Shown here piece after piece: positions 8,110 through 17,055 of a stretch of 64,000 bases of DNA. The notes under the pieces are model-generated. The model was given only the letters and a program-made list of their open reading frames with translations, was not told the DNA's origin and searched no databases. The position numbers were made by a program, and so were the translations under genes. Location of the stretch: assembly GCF_947581915.1 (NCBI RefSeq), contig NZ_CANPWG010000060.1, forward strand, positions 1 to 64,000. Direction: 5' to 3'. How positions within the stretch are numbered: the stretch's first letter is position 1; every line of letters starts with the position of its first letter. The DNA comes from Candidatus Palauibacter scopulicola (lineage in GTDB: Bacteria > Gemmatimonadota > Gemmatimonadetes > Palauibacterales > Palauibacteraceae).

Positions 8110-9888
8110 ATGACGTTCGACATCGCATTCGTGCTCGCCCTGACGCTGGCGGCCCTCGTCCTGTTCGCCATGGACCGGCTGCGGCTGGACCAGGTCGCCA
8201 TGTCGGTCCCGGTGGTCCTCCTCCTGAGCGGCATCATCACGCCGGCCGAAGCCGTATCGGGCCTGTCGAGCCGCGCCACCGTGACGGTCGGCTCGATGCT
8301 CGTGCTCGGCCTGGGGCTCCGCAAGACCGGGCTCGTGTCCGCCATCGGGGCCTGGGCGCGCACCGCCCCCCTCGGCGGCAAGTACTCTCGCATGTTCGTG
8401 CTCTGCCTCGTCTGCGCGCTTCTCTCGCCCTTCCTCATGACCACCGCCGTCGTCATGGTGTTCCTGCCCGTCTTCGTCGCGCTCGCCGACCAGGCCGAGG
8501 AGCCGGCCTCGCGGTATCTCATGCCCCTCTCCTTCGTCTCGATTCTCGGGGGCACCGTCACCTTGATGGGAACCTCCACCAACCTGGTCGTGCACGGCGA
8601 AGCGATGAGGCGCGGGTTCGACGAACTTCACATGTTCTCGATCACCCCGCTCGGCCTGATCTGTCTCGCCGTGGGCCTGCTGTATCTCTTCACCGCCGGC
8701 CGTGTGCTCCTGCCGCGCCGCGTCCGGGAGCCGGACCTGTCCAGCAAGTACGACATCCGCCGCTTCGTCACCGAACTGCACGTCCCGGAGGACTCGCCGG
8801 CGAACGGCCGCTCGCTGGCCGAACTCAAGTGGGGCGAACGGTACGGCGTCACCGTGCTGGACATCGAACGGGGGGAGCAGGAGATCACCGCGCCCCACGG
8901 AGACCGCCACATACGGCCGGGCGACGTGCTCTACGTGCAGGGATCCGCGGAACGCCTTCTCGAACTCGCGCGCCGGCAGCGACTCGAGACGCCGCGGGAG
9001 CGGAAGGAACAGGGACTCGACCTGGCGGGCGGCAGCGGGCGGCTGGTCGAAGTCCTCGTCGCGCCCGGCTCGAGTCTCGTGAGCCGGACGCTTCGCGATC
9101 TGAACTTCGCGCAGCGCTACGACGCGGCCGTGCTCGCGATCCAGCATCACGGCGTCACCGTGACGGAGCGGCTGGCGGAGGTCTCGTTCCGCGTCGGCGA
9201 CCTCCTCCTGGTCCACGGGACCGCGAACGCGCTCGGACGCCTCGTCGAAGACCCCGGGTTCGTCCCCGTGGGCGAAGTGAAGACGCAGACCGGGCGCAGG
9301 CCGCGGGCCGGCGTCGCCGCCGCGATCATGGTCGCCGTCGTGCTCAGCGCCAGCCTCGGCCTCCTCGACATCATGACGGCCGCGCTCTCGGGCGTCGGCC
9401 TCATGGTGTTCACGCGCTGCGTGCGCGTCGAGGAAATCTACGCGGAGATGGAGTGGCTGGTCCTCTTCGTGCTGGCCGGCCTGATCCCGCTCGGGGTGGC
9501 GCTCGAGACCACGGGGGCGGCGGAGCTGCTCGCGCGCGGGGTGGTGGCGGCGACGGCGCCGCTGGGAGCGTCCGGACTCGTCGCGGCCTTCTACCTGGTG
9601 ACCGTCCTTATGACGGCCATCGTGTCCAACGCGGCGACGGCCGTGATGCTCACCCCCGTCGCGATCCTCGCCGCCAATCAGGCCGGCGTGAACCCCTACG
9701 CGCTCCTCATCGCCGTGATGTTCGGCGCATCGGCCTCCTTCGTCACGCCCTTCGGCTATCAGACCAACGTCATGATCTACGGGCCGGGCGGATATCGCTT
9801 TTCGGACTTCGTGAAGGTGGGCGGCCTGCTCAACCTCGTCCTCCTCATCACCGCCAGCTTCCTCATCCCCATCTTCTGGCCCAGCTAG
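8110..9888 (+). CDS. SLC13/DASS-type permease with central TrkA_C domains
   Basis: 592 residues. Membrane helices flank a soluble centre carrying two TrkA_C/RCK_C-like domains (about residues 210-310 and 315-395, each with IRPGDVLYVQG- or FRVGDLLLVHG-like ends). The membrane half carries the SLC13/citrate-sodium symporter pattern, including GGTVTLMGTSTNLVV and, near the C-terminus, MTAIVSNAATAVMLTP and FVTPFGYQTN. Such proteins carry dicarboxylates, sulfate or other anions; the substrate is not readable. I chose the ATG at 8110 because the membrane helix follows at once. It is divergent from the APC fusion, and both carry TrkA_C domains. Confidence 0.9.
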   Translation: MTFDIAFVLALTLAALVLFAMDRLRLDQVAMSVPVVLLLSGIITPAEAVSGLSSRATVTVGSMLVLGLGLRKTGLVSAIGAWARTAPLGGKYSRMFVLCLVCALLSPFLMTTAVVMVFLPVFVALADQAEEPASRYLMPLSFVSILGGTVTLMGTSTNLVVHGEAMRRGFDELHMFSITPLGLICLAVGLLYLFTAGRVLLPRRVREPDLSSKYDIRRFVTELHVPEDSPANGRSLAELKWGERYGVTVLDIERGEQEITAPHGDRHIRPGDVLYVQGSAERLLELARRQRLETPRERKEQGLDLAGGSGRLVEVLVAPGSSLVSRTLRDLNFAQRYDAAVLAIQHHGVTVTERLAEVSFRVGDLLLVHGTANALGRLVEDPGFVPVGEVKTQTGRRPRAGVAAAIMVAVVLSASLGLLDIMTAALSGVGLMVFTRCVRVEEIYAEMEWLVLFVLAGLIPLGVALETTGAAELLARGVVAATAPLGASGLVAAFYLVTVLMTAIVSNAATAVMLTPVAILAANQAGVNPYALLIAVMFGASASFVTPFGYQTNVMIYGPGGYRFSDFVKVGGLLNLVLLITASFLIPIFWPS

Positions 9889-9910
9889 CCGTTTCCACCA
9901 CAGCCGGGCG

Positions 9911-11266
9911 TCAGGCTTTTCGGAAGCGCCAGCCGTACAGGACGCGGCCGTAGTAGTTGAACATCTTCCGTGCCTCGGCGTCCTCGAAGGGGTAGTCGGC
10001 GCCGATCTGTCGCGCGGCCGCGAGTCCGGTGACGAAGGCCGTTTCCTGGCTGTTGATCAGCGTATGGGCGCCGCAGTGCCAGCTCCCTCTCTTTCCCTGA
10101 ATGAAGCGGAAGAGGGGGACGAGCCACGCGACATGGCGCACGTCGTGTACGATGTGCTGGAACCACCGCCGCTCGATCACCTTCTCGTCGTCGATCTCGC
10201 TGATCGGGTTGTACGTCACGAGGCAGGGCTTGTCCGAGCGCTTCGCCCACGGCTGCTGGTTGTGCATGATGTAGGTGATCTCGTAGTTGTCGGGCCGGGC
10301 GCCGTACTGCTCGATATGGTTGCTCCGGGTTTCCAGCGCCTTCACCTCGTCGTCCGGCAGAACCGAGGCGTCCGAATGCACGACCGTATGGTTGTGGAGT
10401 TCGCTCTCGTAGCGGACCGACGAGAGGATGTAGCGTTCCAGAAACGTCGGCTCGTCCAGCATCATCAGCGTCTGGTTCGCGTTGCAGGCGAAGATCACCG
10501 CGTCGAACGTCTCCTCCACGCCGTTCTCGTCTTCGACCACGACGTGGGATGGCCCCCGCACGACCCTGCGGACTGGCCGGTTGAGATAGACCTTCTCCCG
10601 GAAGCCGGCCGACAGGTGCTCATAGATCCGGCGCGTTCCCTGATCCCACGTCTGCATGGTCGTCGCGGCTTCGATGTCGAAGAACTCCAGGTATCTGGAG
10701 AAGAGGGAGGCGGGCATGTCGAAGACGTTCGTCGCCATCAGGAAGTTGACGAACATCGGCTTCAGCACCTTGTACCTGAAGTCCCCGGAGAAGCCGGCCA
10801 CGTTCAGGACCGTTCCCATGCTGATGTAGTTGAAGGGGTTGAGGCCGTTCACGAGCTTCGACCGGGAATGGGTCAGCCGCCCGAACCGGTGCAGGGTCCG
10901 CAGGATGCGCTGGAACTTCCGGATCTCGACCTGCAACTGTCGTCGGATGTCGGAGTCGAAATCGTGGGCGTAGGTCCCCCCGCGGTACTTCACGCTGTAG
11001 CTGAACCTCGTGTCGATCAGCTCGATGCCGAACTGTTCCAGCAACACGACGAAGTGCTGATAGACGGAGGGGATGCAGGCGGTGACGGAGATGTCGAACG
11101 GGATCGAGCCGCCGTCCTCCTGGGGCATGTCGACGGTCACCGCGTTCCCGCCGAGTTGCTCGCGGGCCTCGAACAGCCGGAAATCGAACCGGTCCGAATC
11201 GTGATGCAGCGCCCATGCCGCCCCGAGGCCCGAGACGCCGCCGCCGATGATGGCGATGTTCTTCAT
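9911..11266 (-). CDS. NAD/FAD-dependent oxidoreductase (COG2907-like)
   Basis: 451 residues. It opens with a dinucleotide-binding Rossmann motif (IAIIGGGVSGLG, residues 4-16) and continues as an amine-oxidase-like flavoprotein of the predicted NAD/FAD-binding type, with SLFSRYLEFF, VIFACNANQTL and CGAHTLINSQETA. In other bacteria this family often sits beside cyclopropane fatty-acid synthase and DUF1365 genes; neither is present here. The substrate is unknown. The start at 11266 is supported by a GGGGAG ribosome site; the longer frame upstream is discarded. No signal peptide is seen, so it is probably cytoplasmic. It is divergent from the sugar dehydrogenase gene. Confidence 0.87.
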   Translation of the reverse strand: MKNIAIIGGGVSGLGAAWALHHDSDRFDFRLFEAREQLGGNAVTVDMPQEDGGSIPFDISVTACIPSVYQHFVVLLEQFGIELIDTRFSYSVKYRGGTYAHDFDSDIRRQLQVEIRKFQRILRTLHRFGRLTHSRSKLVNGLNPFNYISMGTVLNVAGFSGDFRYKVLKPMFVNFLMATNVFDMPASLFSRYLEFFDIEAATTMQTWDQGTRRIYEHLSAGFREKVYLNRPVRRVVRGPSHVVVEDENGVEETFDAVIFACNANQTLMMLDEPTFLERYILSSVRYESELHNHTVVHSDASVLPDDEVKALETRSNHIEQYGARPDNYEITYIMHNQQPWAKRSDKPCLVTYNPISEIDDEKVIERRWFQHIVHDVRHVAWLVPLFRFIQGKRGSWHCGAHTLINSQETAFVTGLAAARQIGADYPFEDAEARKMFNYYGRVLYGWRFRKA

Positions 11267-11478
11267 CGGTCTCCCCTCTCCGCGGGAGGTCGTGTCCTCC
11301 CGTCCCGGAAACGTCACCGTGCCGGTGCGTGTTCAAACATGCGGACGCCGCCGACGCGCGCGGCGGTCGGCGCCGCCGGCGAGCCTTGCTGTCCGGGGGC
11401 CGCCGGCACCAGTTTTTGCGGGCTTCGCCAACCCATGACCAACGAGATCGAACGACTATGATTTTCCCTGGAGATGAG

Positions 11479-12639
11479 ATGATCAAGCGGACCCCACTGG
11501 CGATCTTCGCCGCCGGGCTTCTTCTGTCGACCGCGACTCCGGCGCTGAGCCAGGAGGTCATCCAGTCGGCGTACCACGACTACAGGCTCGTCCCGGTCGT
11601 CGAGGGGCTGGTGCAGCCCTGGTCGATCGCGTTTCTGCCGGACGGCGAGATGCTCGTGACCGAGAAGGCGGGCACGCTGCGCGTCGTGCGCGACGGGATG
11701 CTGCTGCCCGAACCGGTCAGCGGCGTGCCGGCCGTGATCGCGGAGGGACAGGGCGGACTCCTCGACGTCGTGCCGCACCCCGACTTCGAGAGCAACCAGC
11801 TCCTCTACCTGAGTTTCTCTCAGCCGAACGAGACGGAGCGCGGGACGACCGCGGTCATCCGCGGACGGTACGAGAGCGGCGCGCTCACCGACATCGAGGA
11901 GATCTTCGTCGCGGTGTCCGAGGGCCGAGGTCACTACGGATCGCGCCTGGTGTTCGACGGGCAGGGACACCTTTTCATCACCGTCGGCGAGCGGCAGGCT
12001 CCGACGCGTGGAGATCTCTCCGCGCACCCCGCGCAGGATCTCTCGAACCATCACGGCACCGTGAGCCGGGTCTACGAGGACGGCACGATCCCGGAGGACA
12101 ACCCGTTCATCGGCGACCCGAACGTGCGCCCCGAGATCTGGAGCTACGGACACCGCAACCAGCAGGGGATGGCCATGAACCCCGAGACGGGCGACCTCTG
12201 GGCCACGGAGCACGGCCCGCAGGGCGGTGATGAACTCAACCTCATCGAGCCGGGGCTCAACTACGGCTGGCCCGTCGTCGGCTACGGGGTGAACTACCGC
12301 TCGGGCTCGGCGATCCACGAGGGAACGCACAAGGAGGGGATGGAGCCGCCGGAGCACTACTGGGTGCCGTCGATCGCGGTTTCCGGGCTTGTCTTCTACA
12401 CGGGCGACCGCTTCCCGCACTGGAAGGGGAACCTGCTCGCGGGCGGGTTGGCCGGACAGCAGTTGGCACGCCTCACGCTCGACGGACAGCAGGTCGTTCG
12501 CGAAGAGACGCTCGTGCAGGGCTTCGGGCGCATCCGCGATGTCCGGCAGGGGCCGGACGGGCTGATCTACATCGCGATCGACAGCCGAGGCGGCGGAGCG
12601 ACCGCGATCCTCAGAATGGAGCCGGTGGCCACGCGATAG
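11479..12639 (+). CDS. Exported PQQ-type soluble glucose/aldose sugar dehydrogenase
   Basis: 386 residues with a Sec signal peptide (MIKRTPLAIFAAG, cleavage near ALSQ). The body is the six-bladed glucose/sorbosone dehydrogenase propeller: LVQPWSIAFLPDG, GQGGLLDVVPHPDF, WSYGHRNQQGMAMNPETG, LWATEHGPQGGDELN, and YWVPSIAVSG. Relatives use PQQ and calcium to oxidise aldose sugars in the periplasm. I chose ATG 11479 because GGAG precedes it at proper distance and the signal peptide starts there; an ATG 21 bases upstream is possible. It converges tightly on the transaminase gene, with only nine bases between the stops. Confidence 0.92.
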   Translation: MIKRTPLAIFAAGLLLSTATPALSQEVIQSAYHDYRLVPVVEGLVQPWSIAFLPDGEMLVTEKAGTLRVVRDGMLLPEPVSGVPAVIAEGQGGLLDVVPHPDFESNQLLYLSFSQPNETERGTTAVIRGRYESGALTDIEEIFVAVSEGRGHYGSRLVFDGQGHLFITVGERQAPTRGDLSAHPAQDLSNHHGTVSRVYEDGTIPEDNPFIGDPNVRPEIWSYGHRNQQGMAMNPETGDLWATEHGPQGGDELNLIEPGLNYGWPVVGYGVNYRSGSAIHEGTHKEGMEPPEHYWVPSIAVSGLVFYTGDRFPHWKGNLLAGGLAGQQLARLTLDGQQVVREETLVQGFGRIRDVRQGPDGLIYIAIDSRGGGATAILRMEPVATR

Positions 12640-12648
12640 CGCGGTGCC

Positions 12649-13590
12649 TCAGCGGGCCTCCGATCCTTCGGGGGCCACGGCCCGCCGGTAGGCTTCCGAC
12701 AGCGCCCGGGTGATCTCGCCCGGGCGTCCGCTTCCCACGGGCCGGCCGTCCAGTTCGACGGTCGGCCGAACCTCCGTCGTCGTCCCCGTGAAGAAGATCT
12801 CGTCCGCGCCCCGGAGTTCCTCCGCTGTGAATGCGCGCTCCCGGGCGGGGATTCCCAGTCCCGCGCACAGTTCGAGTGTGAAGGCGCGGGTGACTCCGTG
12901 CAGGATGTGGTTCGTGGCCGGGGCCGTCGTCACCTCCCCGCCGAGCACCGCAAACACGTTGTTGTGCGTCCCCTCCTGCGCCATCCCTTCGCGGATGAAG
13001 ATCGCGTCCTCGACCTCCGCCTCCACCGCGGCCTGCTGCGCGAGGACGTTGGGCAGGAGGCCGGTCGTCTTGATGTCGGCGCGGGCCCAGCGCTGGTCCG
13101 GCAGCGTGATGGCGCCGAAACCCCGCTCCCACCGCTCCGGCGTCGTGCGGACGAGTTCCTTCGCGAAGGCGTAGACGGTGGGCGGGACCGCCTCCTTCGG
13201 GAACGCGTGCGTGCGGGGGGCGGCGCCGCGCGTCACCTGCATGTAGAAGACGGAGAACTCGGCCGCGCCGAGGCCGTTCCGCGCGATGAGTTCGTCACCG
13301 ACGTCGGCGAGGGGAGCCACGTCCGCCTCGATGCGGAGCGTTCGGAGGCCCCATGCGAGCCGGGCCAGGTGGCGCTCGCGCAGGAAACAGCGGCCCGCGT
13401 AGGCCGGGATCGCCTCGTACACCGCGTCCGCGAACAGGAAGCCCCGGTCGTTCACCGAGACCCGCGCCTCACCGACGGGGAAGTAGTCTCCGTTCAGATA
13501 GACGATGATGGTCTGCAACTCTCCGTTTTCGGGAATCGCCCGCGGTCCCGCCGCGCCTCGTCGCTCCTTGTCAGGCGAGCGCTTCACCAC
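12649..13590 (-). CDS. D-amino-acid transaminase-like class IV aminotransferase
   Basis: Up to 313 residues of a fold-type IV PLP aminotransferase. The catalytic lysine sits in ADIKTTGLLPNVLAQQ (Lys174 in this frame), a pattern closer to D-alanine transaminase than to branched-chain aminotransferase. FLFADAVYEAI and EGTHNNVFAV are also family-typical. The core begins at IIVYLNGDYFP, so the first about 25 residues from the GTG at 13590 are an unusual extension; a TTG at about 13518 could be the real start. A D-amino-acid-oxidase-like gene lies elsewhere in the window, near 53 kb. It is divergent from the beta-lactamase-like gene with about 170 bases between. Class IV is certain; D-specificity is likely. 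Confidence 0.85.
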   Translation of the reverse strand: MVKRSPDKERRGAAGPRAIPENGELQTIIVYLNGDYFPVGEARVSVNDRGFLFADAVYEAIPAYAGRCFLRERHLARLAWGLRTLRIEADVAPLADVGDELIARNGLGAAEFSVFYMQVTRGAAPRTHAFPKEAVPPTVYAFAKELVRTTPERWERGFGAITLPDQRWARADIKTTGLLPNVLAQQAAVEAEVEDAIFIREGMAQEGTHNNVFAVLGGEVTTAPATNHILHGVTRAFTLELCAGLGIPARERAFTAEELRGADEIFFTGTTTEVRPTVELDGRPVGSGRPGEITRALSEAYRRAVAPEGSEAR

Positions 13591-13763
13591 TCTCGGCGCT
13601 GACGCGGGGTTTTACCACGGCCTGCTAGATGCCCGTATGCAGGTCGGAGGGGCAAGTTCTGTCCCGATCTGGTTCACGTTCGTGCGCCGCGTTAGCGTTC
13701 AGCAAGCGGGTTCAGCGGGTGGGTTCCGCGTTCGGCCCGTTTTCTTCTGCTTCCGGAGGACCG

Positions 13764-14981
13764 ATGAAGGTTTCGCGGCGAGTTCGCGGCATCCCTGCCG
13801 CTCGGTGGCTCTTCCTGGCGATCATCCTGCCCTCGACGATCCTCGCGGGCGCGACGCCGTTCACCCCGGCGCTGGCGGCGCAGGAGGCGCGCACGCTCTC
13901 CTACGGCGAACCGGAGGAGGTCGGCATGTCCCGCGCCGTCCTCGAGGGCGCCCTCGGACTGTACCACGAGGCGGTCGAGCGGGGCGACATCGTGGGCGCC
14001 GTCCTGCTCGTCGCCCGCAAGGGGAAGATCGTCCTCCACGAGGCGGTCGGCATGCGCGACAAGGAGCGCGGGCTGCCGATGGAGCGGAATTCGATGTTCC
14101 GCATGGCCTCCAACACCAAGCCCGTCGTGGCCACCGCGGTCGCGCGGCTCGTCGAAGAGGGCAAGCTCTCCTACGACGACCTCGTGCGGGAATACCTCCC
14201 CGAGTGGGACAACTACCGCGCGGGCTTCATCACGGTCGGACACCTGCTGTCCCACAGCAGCGGGCTCCGGATCCCCACGCTCTTCCTGCAGCCGCTGGGC
14301 GACAACCCGACGCTGCAGAGCGAGTCGGCACGCTTCGGCACGATCGGGGCGGAGGTGACGCCGGGCGAGACGTACTCCTACAACAATCCGGGCTACAACA
14401 CGCTCGGCGCGCTGGTCGAGCTCGCCTCCGGCCAGTTGCTGGAGGACCGGCTCATGGAGACGGTGTACAGACCGCTCGGGATGGCGGACAGCTACAATCA
14501 CCACGCCGAGCACCCCGTCGGCGGGAAGGTCGACCGCATGGGCTCCGTCTACTACCAGCGCGGCCCCGACGGCGATTGGATGCCCGGCGGCACCCCGGGA
14601 GGCCCGGTGGCCTTCCCGTTCGCGCGCGCCTCGGGCGGGATGATCTCGTCGGCGTGGGACTACGCCGTCTTCGCCCAGACATTCCTGAACGGCGGCACCT
14701 ATGACGGGGCCGAGATCCTGACGCCGGAGTCGGTCGAACTCATGACCTCGCCGAAGATCCACATCGCGGGCGAGGGAGACGAGGCCAGCTACTACGGATA
14801 CGGCTGGCGGCTCGCCGACGGCACGTACGGCCACGGCGGCTCGGACGGCACGAACGCGTGGCTCGACCCCGACCGCGAGATCATCGGCCTCGTGTTCACG
14901 CAGACGCCGCGCGGCGACAACCGCGGCACCCGCCTGGAGCGCTTCCGCGAACTCGTGAACCTCTCGCTCGAGGGCAACTGA
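13764..14981 (+). CDS. Exported serine hydrolase, class C beta-lactamase family
   Basis: 405 residues with a Sec signal peptide ending near ALAAQ. The penicillin-binding-protein/class C fold is shown by Ser116-x-x-Lys119 (ASNTKP), Tyr206-Asn-Asn208 (YSYNNPGYN), and a C-terminal HGG (YGHGGSDG) in the KTG position. LLSHSSGL is also typical. Such proteins are esterases, D-aminopeptidases or peptidoglycan-active enzymes more often than true beta-lactamases. The start is fixed by a GGAGG site six bases before ATG 13764. The reading frame extends upstream without other support. Confidence 0.92.
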   Translation: MKVSRRVRGIPAARWLFLAIILPSTILAGATPFTPALAAQEARTLSYGEPEEVGMSRAVLEGALGLYHEAVERGDIVGAVLLVARKGKIVLHEAVGMRDKERGLPMERNSMFRMASNTKPVVATAVARLVEEGKLSYDDLVREYLPEWDNYRAGFITVGHLLSHSSGLRIPTLFLQPLGDNPTLQSESARFGTIGAEVTPGETYSYNNPGYNTLGALVELASGQLLEDRLMETVYRPLGMADSYNHHAEHPVGGKVDRMGSVYYQRGPDGDWMPGGTPGGPVAFPFARASGGMISSAWDYAVFAQTFLNGGTYDGAEILTPESVELMTSPKIHIAGEGDEASYYGYGWRLADGTYGHGGSDGTNAWLDPDREIIGLVFTQTPRGDNRGTRLERFRELVNLSLEGN

Positions 14982-14993
14982 CGGCGCGGAGAT

Positions 14994-15803
14994 TCAGGCG
15001 GACGAGCGGCGGCGGAGCCATTCGACGGTCAGCAGGAGCGCGAGGGCGAACCCGACGAGGAAGGTGGCCACGGCGAGGATCGCCGGGCTGATCTGTTCGC
15101 GGATACCCGCCCACATCTGCCGCGGGATCGTCCTCTGTTCCAGTCCGCCCATGAAGAGGACGACGACGACCTCGTCGAACGACGTCGCGAAGGCGAACAG
15201 GGCTCCGGAGATCACGCCGGGCGCGATGAGCGGCAACTGCACGGTCCGGAAGATGCGCACCGGCCCGGCGCCGAGACTGGCCGCGGCCCGGGTGAGGTTG
15301 CGGTCGAAGCCCGCCAGCGTGGCGACCACCGTGATGACGACGAAAGGCATGCCGAGCGTGGCGTGGGCCAGGATGAGCCCGAGGTGCGTCTGGGCCAGCC
15401 CGACGTTGGTATAGAAGAAGAACATCCCGGCCGCGGAGATGATCACGGGCGTGACCATCGGCGAGATGAGGAGTCCCGTGATGAAGCGGCGGGCCGGCAT
15501 GGCGGGGCTCGAGAGCCCGAGGGCGGCGAGCGTGCCCAGCGCGGTCGCGAGGACCGTGGCGGAGATGCCGATCACGAGGCTGTTCGCGAGGCCCCGGGTC
15601 CAGGCCTCGTTCTCCAGGACCTCCCGGTACCAGCGCAGCGACCACGCCTCGGGGTCGAGCCGGAGCATCCCCTCGGTGAAGGTGAAGTAGGGTTCCGCGT
15701 TGAAGCTCAGCGGCACGATCACGATGATCGGCGCCACGAGAAAGACGAAGACGAGGACGCAGAAGGCGAGGTGCGCGAAGCGGCCGATGCGGGCTCCGGT
15801 CAT
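14994..15803 (-). CDS. potC: ABC transporter permease, spermidine/putrescine type (PotC-like)
   Basis: 269 residues with about six membrane helices and the binding-protein-dependent permease loop (RAAASLGAGPVRIFRTVQLPLI, shown here only as the EAA-type loop), which contacts the ATPase. FSFNAEPYF-like spacing after the first helix is typical of PotC. It is the last gene of a five-gene minus-strand operon (ATPase, two binding proteins, PotB-like and PotC-like permeases), 37 bases after the PotB-like stop. Family is clear; the true substrate could be polyamines or another small cation. Confidence 0.88.
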   Translation of the reverse strand: MTGARIGRFAHLAFCVLVFVFLVAPIIVIVPLSFNAEPYFTFTEGMLRLDPEAWSLRWYREVLENEAWTRGLANSLVIGISATVLATALGTLAALGLSSPAMPARRFITGLLISPMVTPVIISAAGMFFFYTNVGLAQTHLGLILAHATLGMPFVVITVVATLAGFDRNLTRAAASLGAGPVRIFRTVQLPLIAPGVISGALFAFATSFDEVVVVLFMGGLEQRTIPRQMWAGIREQISPAILAVATFLVGFALALLLTVEWLRRRSSA

Positions 15804-15840
15804 GGTCTCTCGGCCCCTCTGGCGTAGCGCCGCATCAGTC

Positions 15841-17055
15841 CTAACTCAGGCTCATGCGCTCGACGCCCACCAGCCGGTCGTAGAGCAGGTAGAGAACGAG
15901 CACGCCGGCGAGGAGGAGCGCACCCAGCGCCGCCGCCAGCCCCCAGTTCAGCGACGTCTGCATGTGGTAGGCGACCATGTTCGAGATCAGCTGGCCGCTG
16001 CTTCCGCCCACCAGCGCCGGGGTGATGTAGTAGCCGATCGCGAGGATGAAGACGAGGAGCGATCCGGCTCCCACGCCGGGCAGCGTCTGCGGCCAGTAGA
16101 CCCGCCGGAACGCCTGCGCGGGCGTGGCTCCCATCGAGGCGGCCGCCCGCATGTGCAGCGGCGGGATCGAACGCATCACCGAGTACAGGGGCAGCACCAT
16201 GAAGGGGAGCAGGACGTGCGTCATGGCCACGAGCGTGCCGGTCATGTTGTAGACCATGGAGAGTCGGCCATCGTCGCCGACAAGCCCGACCGCCACCAGC
16301 ACGTCGTTGATCACCCCATGTGTCTGGAGGAGGACGATCCACGATGTGGTGCGGACGAGGAGCGACGTCCAGAAGGGCACAAGAACGAGGGCAAGCAGCA
16401 GGTTGCCCCGGCGCGGCGGCGCGTGCGCGATGAGGTGCGCGATCGGGTAGCCGAGGATGAGGCAGAACACGGTGATCGCCAGACTCACGAGCAGGGTGCG
16501 CCACAGGAGGGGCAGGTAGATGCGCCGTTCCTCGGGCTGGGGGGCGACGGATCCGTCCGGCAGCCGCTGCATGTCGACGGCGTTGAGGTAGTGGCGGGCC
16601 GTGAAGCGCTCGCCCGCCGCGCGGACGGCGTGCCAGGTCCCCGGGTCGACCCAGGCGGAGTCGATGCCCGCCATCGCCTCGCGCCACGGCCCGCCCGTCA
16701 CATCTTCAAGGTTCCGGGCGGTGCGCGTGAACACGCTGCGCAGCCCGCTTCGCAGCCGGTTCACGCGGCCGGCGACCTGCCCCAGCGTCCTCGCCTCCCG
16801 CGCCAATCCGAGTTCGCGCGCCGCCGCCTCGTACACTGCCTCGGGAGGCAGCCCTTCCCCCTCCCACTCGCGCAGCGCGCCGAGGGTCGCGGGCAGCGCA
16901 TCGGCGACCACCGGGTCATGGACGCTCCGCAGCAGCATCGTCGCCAGCGGGGCCAGGAAAGTGACGCCGAGGAAGACGAGCAGCGGCAGCACAAGCCCCA
17001 TCGCCCGCAGCCGCTCGCGGGGGGGCGGACCGACGCGGCTCAGCGCGCCAACCAC
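15841..17055 (-). CDS. potB: ABC transporter permease, spermidine/putrescine type (PotB-like)
   Basis: 404 residues, longer than the usual about 285 because of an insertion of about 120 residues after the first helix (positions about 45-175, EWEGEGLPPEAVYEAA to MQRLPDGSVAP), predicted to lie in the periplasm. The C-terminal part has the normal permease helices and the coupling loop (AAASMGATPAQAFRRV). The GTG start at 17055 overlaps the stop of the upstream binding-protein gene by 16 bases. It would form the membrane channel with the PotC-like partner. The periplasmic insertion is unusual, though similar ones occur in some PotB homologues. Confidence 0.87.
   Translation of the reverse strand: MVGALSRVGPPPRERLRAMGLVLPLLVFLGVTFLAPLATMLLRSVHDPVVADALPATLGALREWEGEGLPPEAVYEAAARELGLAREARTLGQVAGRVNRLRSGLRSVFTRTARNLEDVTGGPWREAMAGIDSAWVDPGTWHAVRAAGERFTARHYLNAVDMQRLPDGSVAPQPEERRIYLPLLWRTLLVSLAITVFCLILGYPIAHLIAHAPPRRGNLLLALVLVPFWTSLLVRTTSWIVLLQTHGVINDVLVAVGLVGDDGRLSMVYNMTGTLVAMTHVLLPFMVLPLYSVMRSIPPLHMRAAASMGATPAQAFRRVYWPQTLPGVGAGSLLVFILAIGYYITPALVGGSSGQLISNMVAYHMQTSLNWGLAAALGALLLAGVLVLYLLYDRLVGVERMSLS

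Noticed and set aside
11329-11478. Longer N-terminus for the sugar dehydrogenase
   Set aside because: The extension is Arg-rich and lacks homology; the signal peptide and ribosome site mark 11479.
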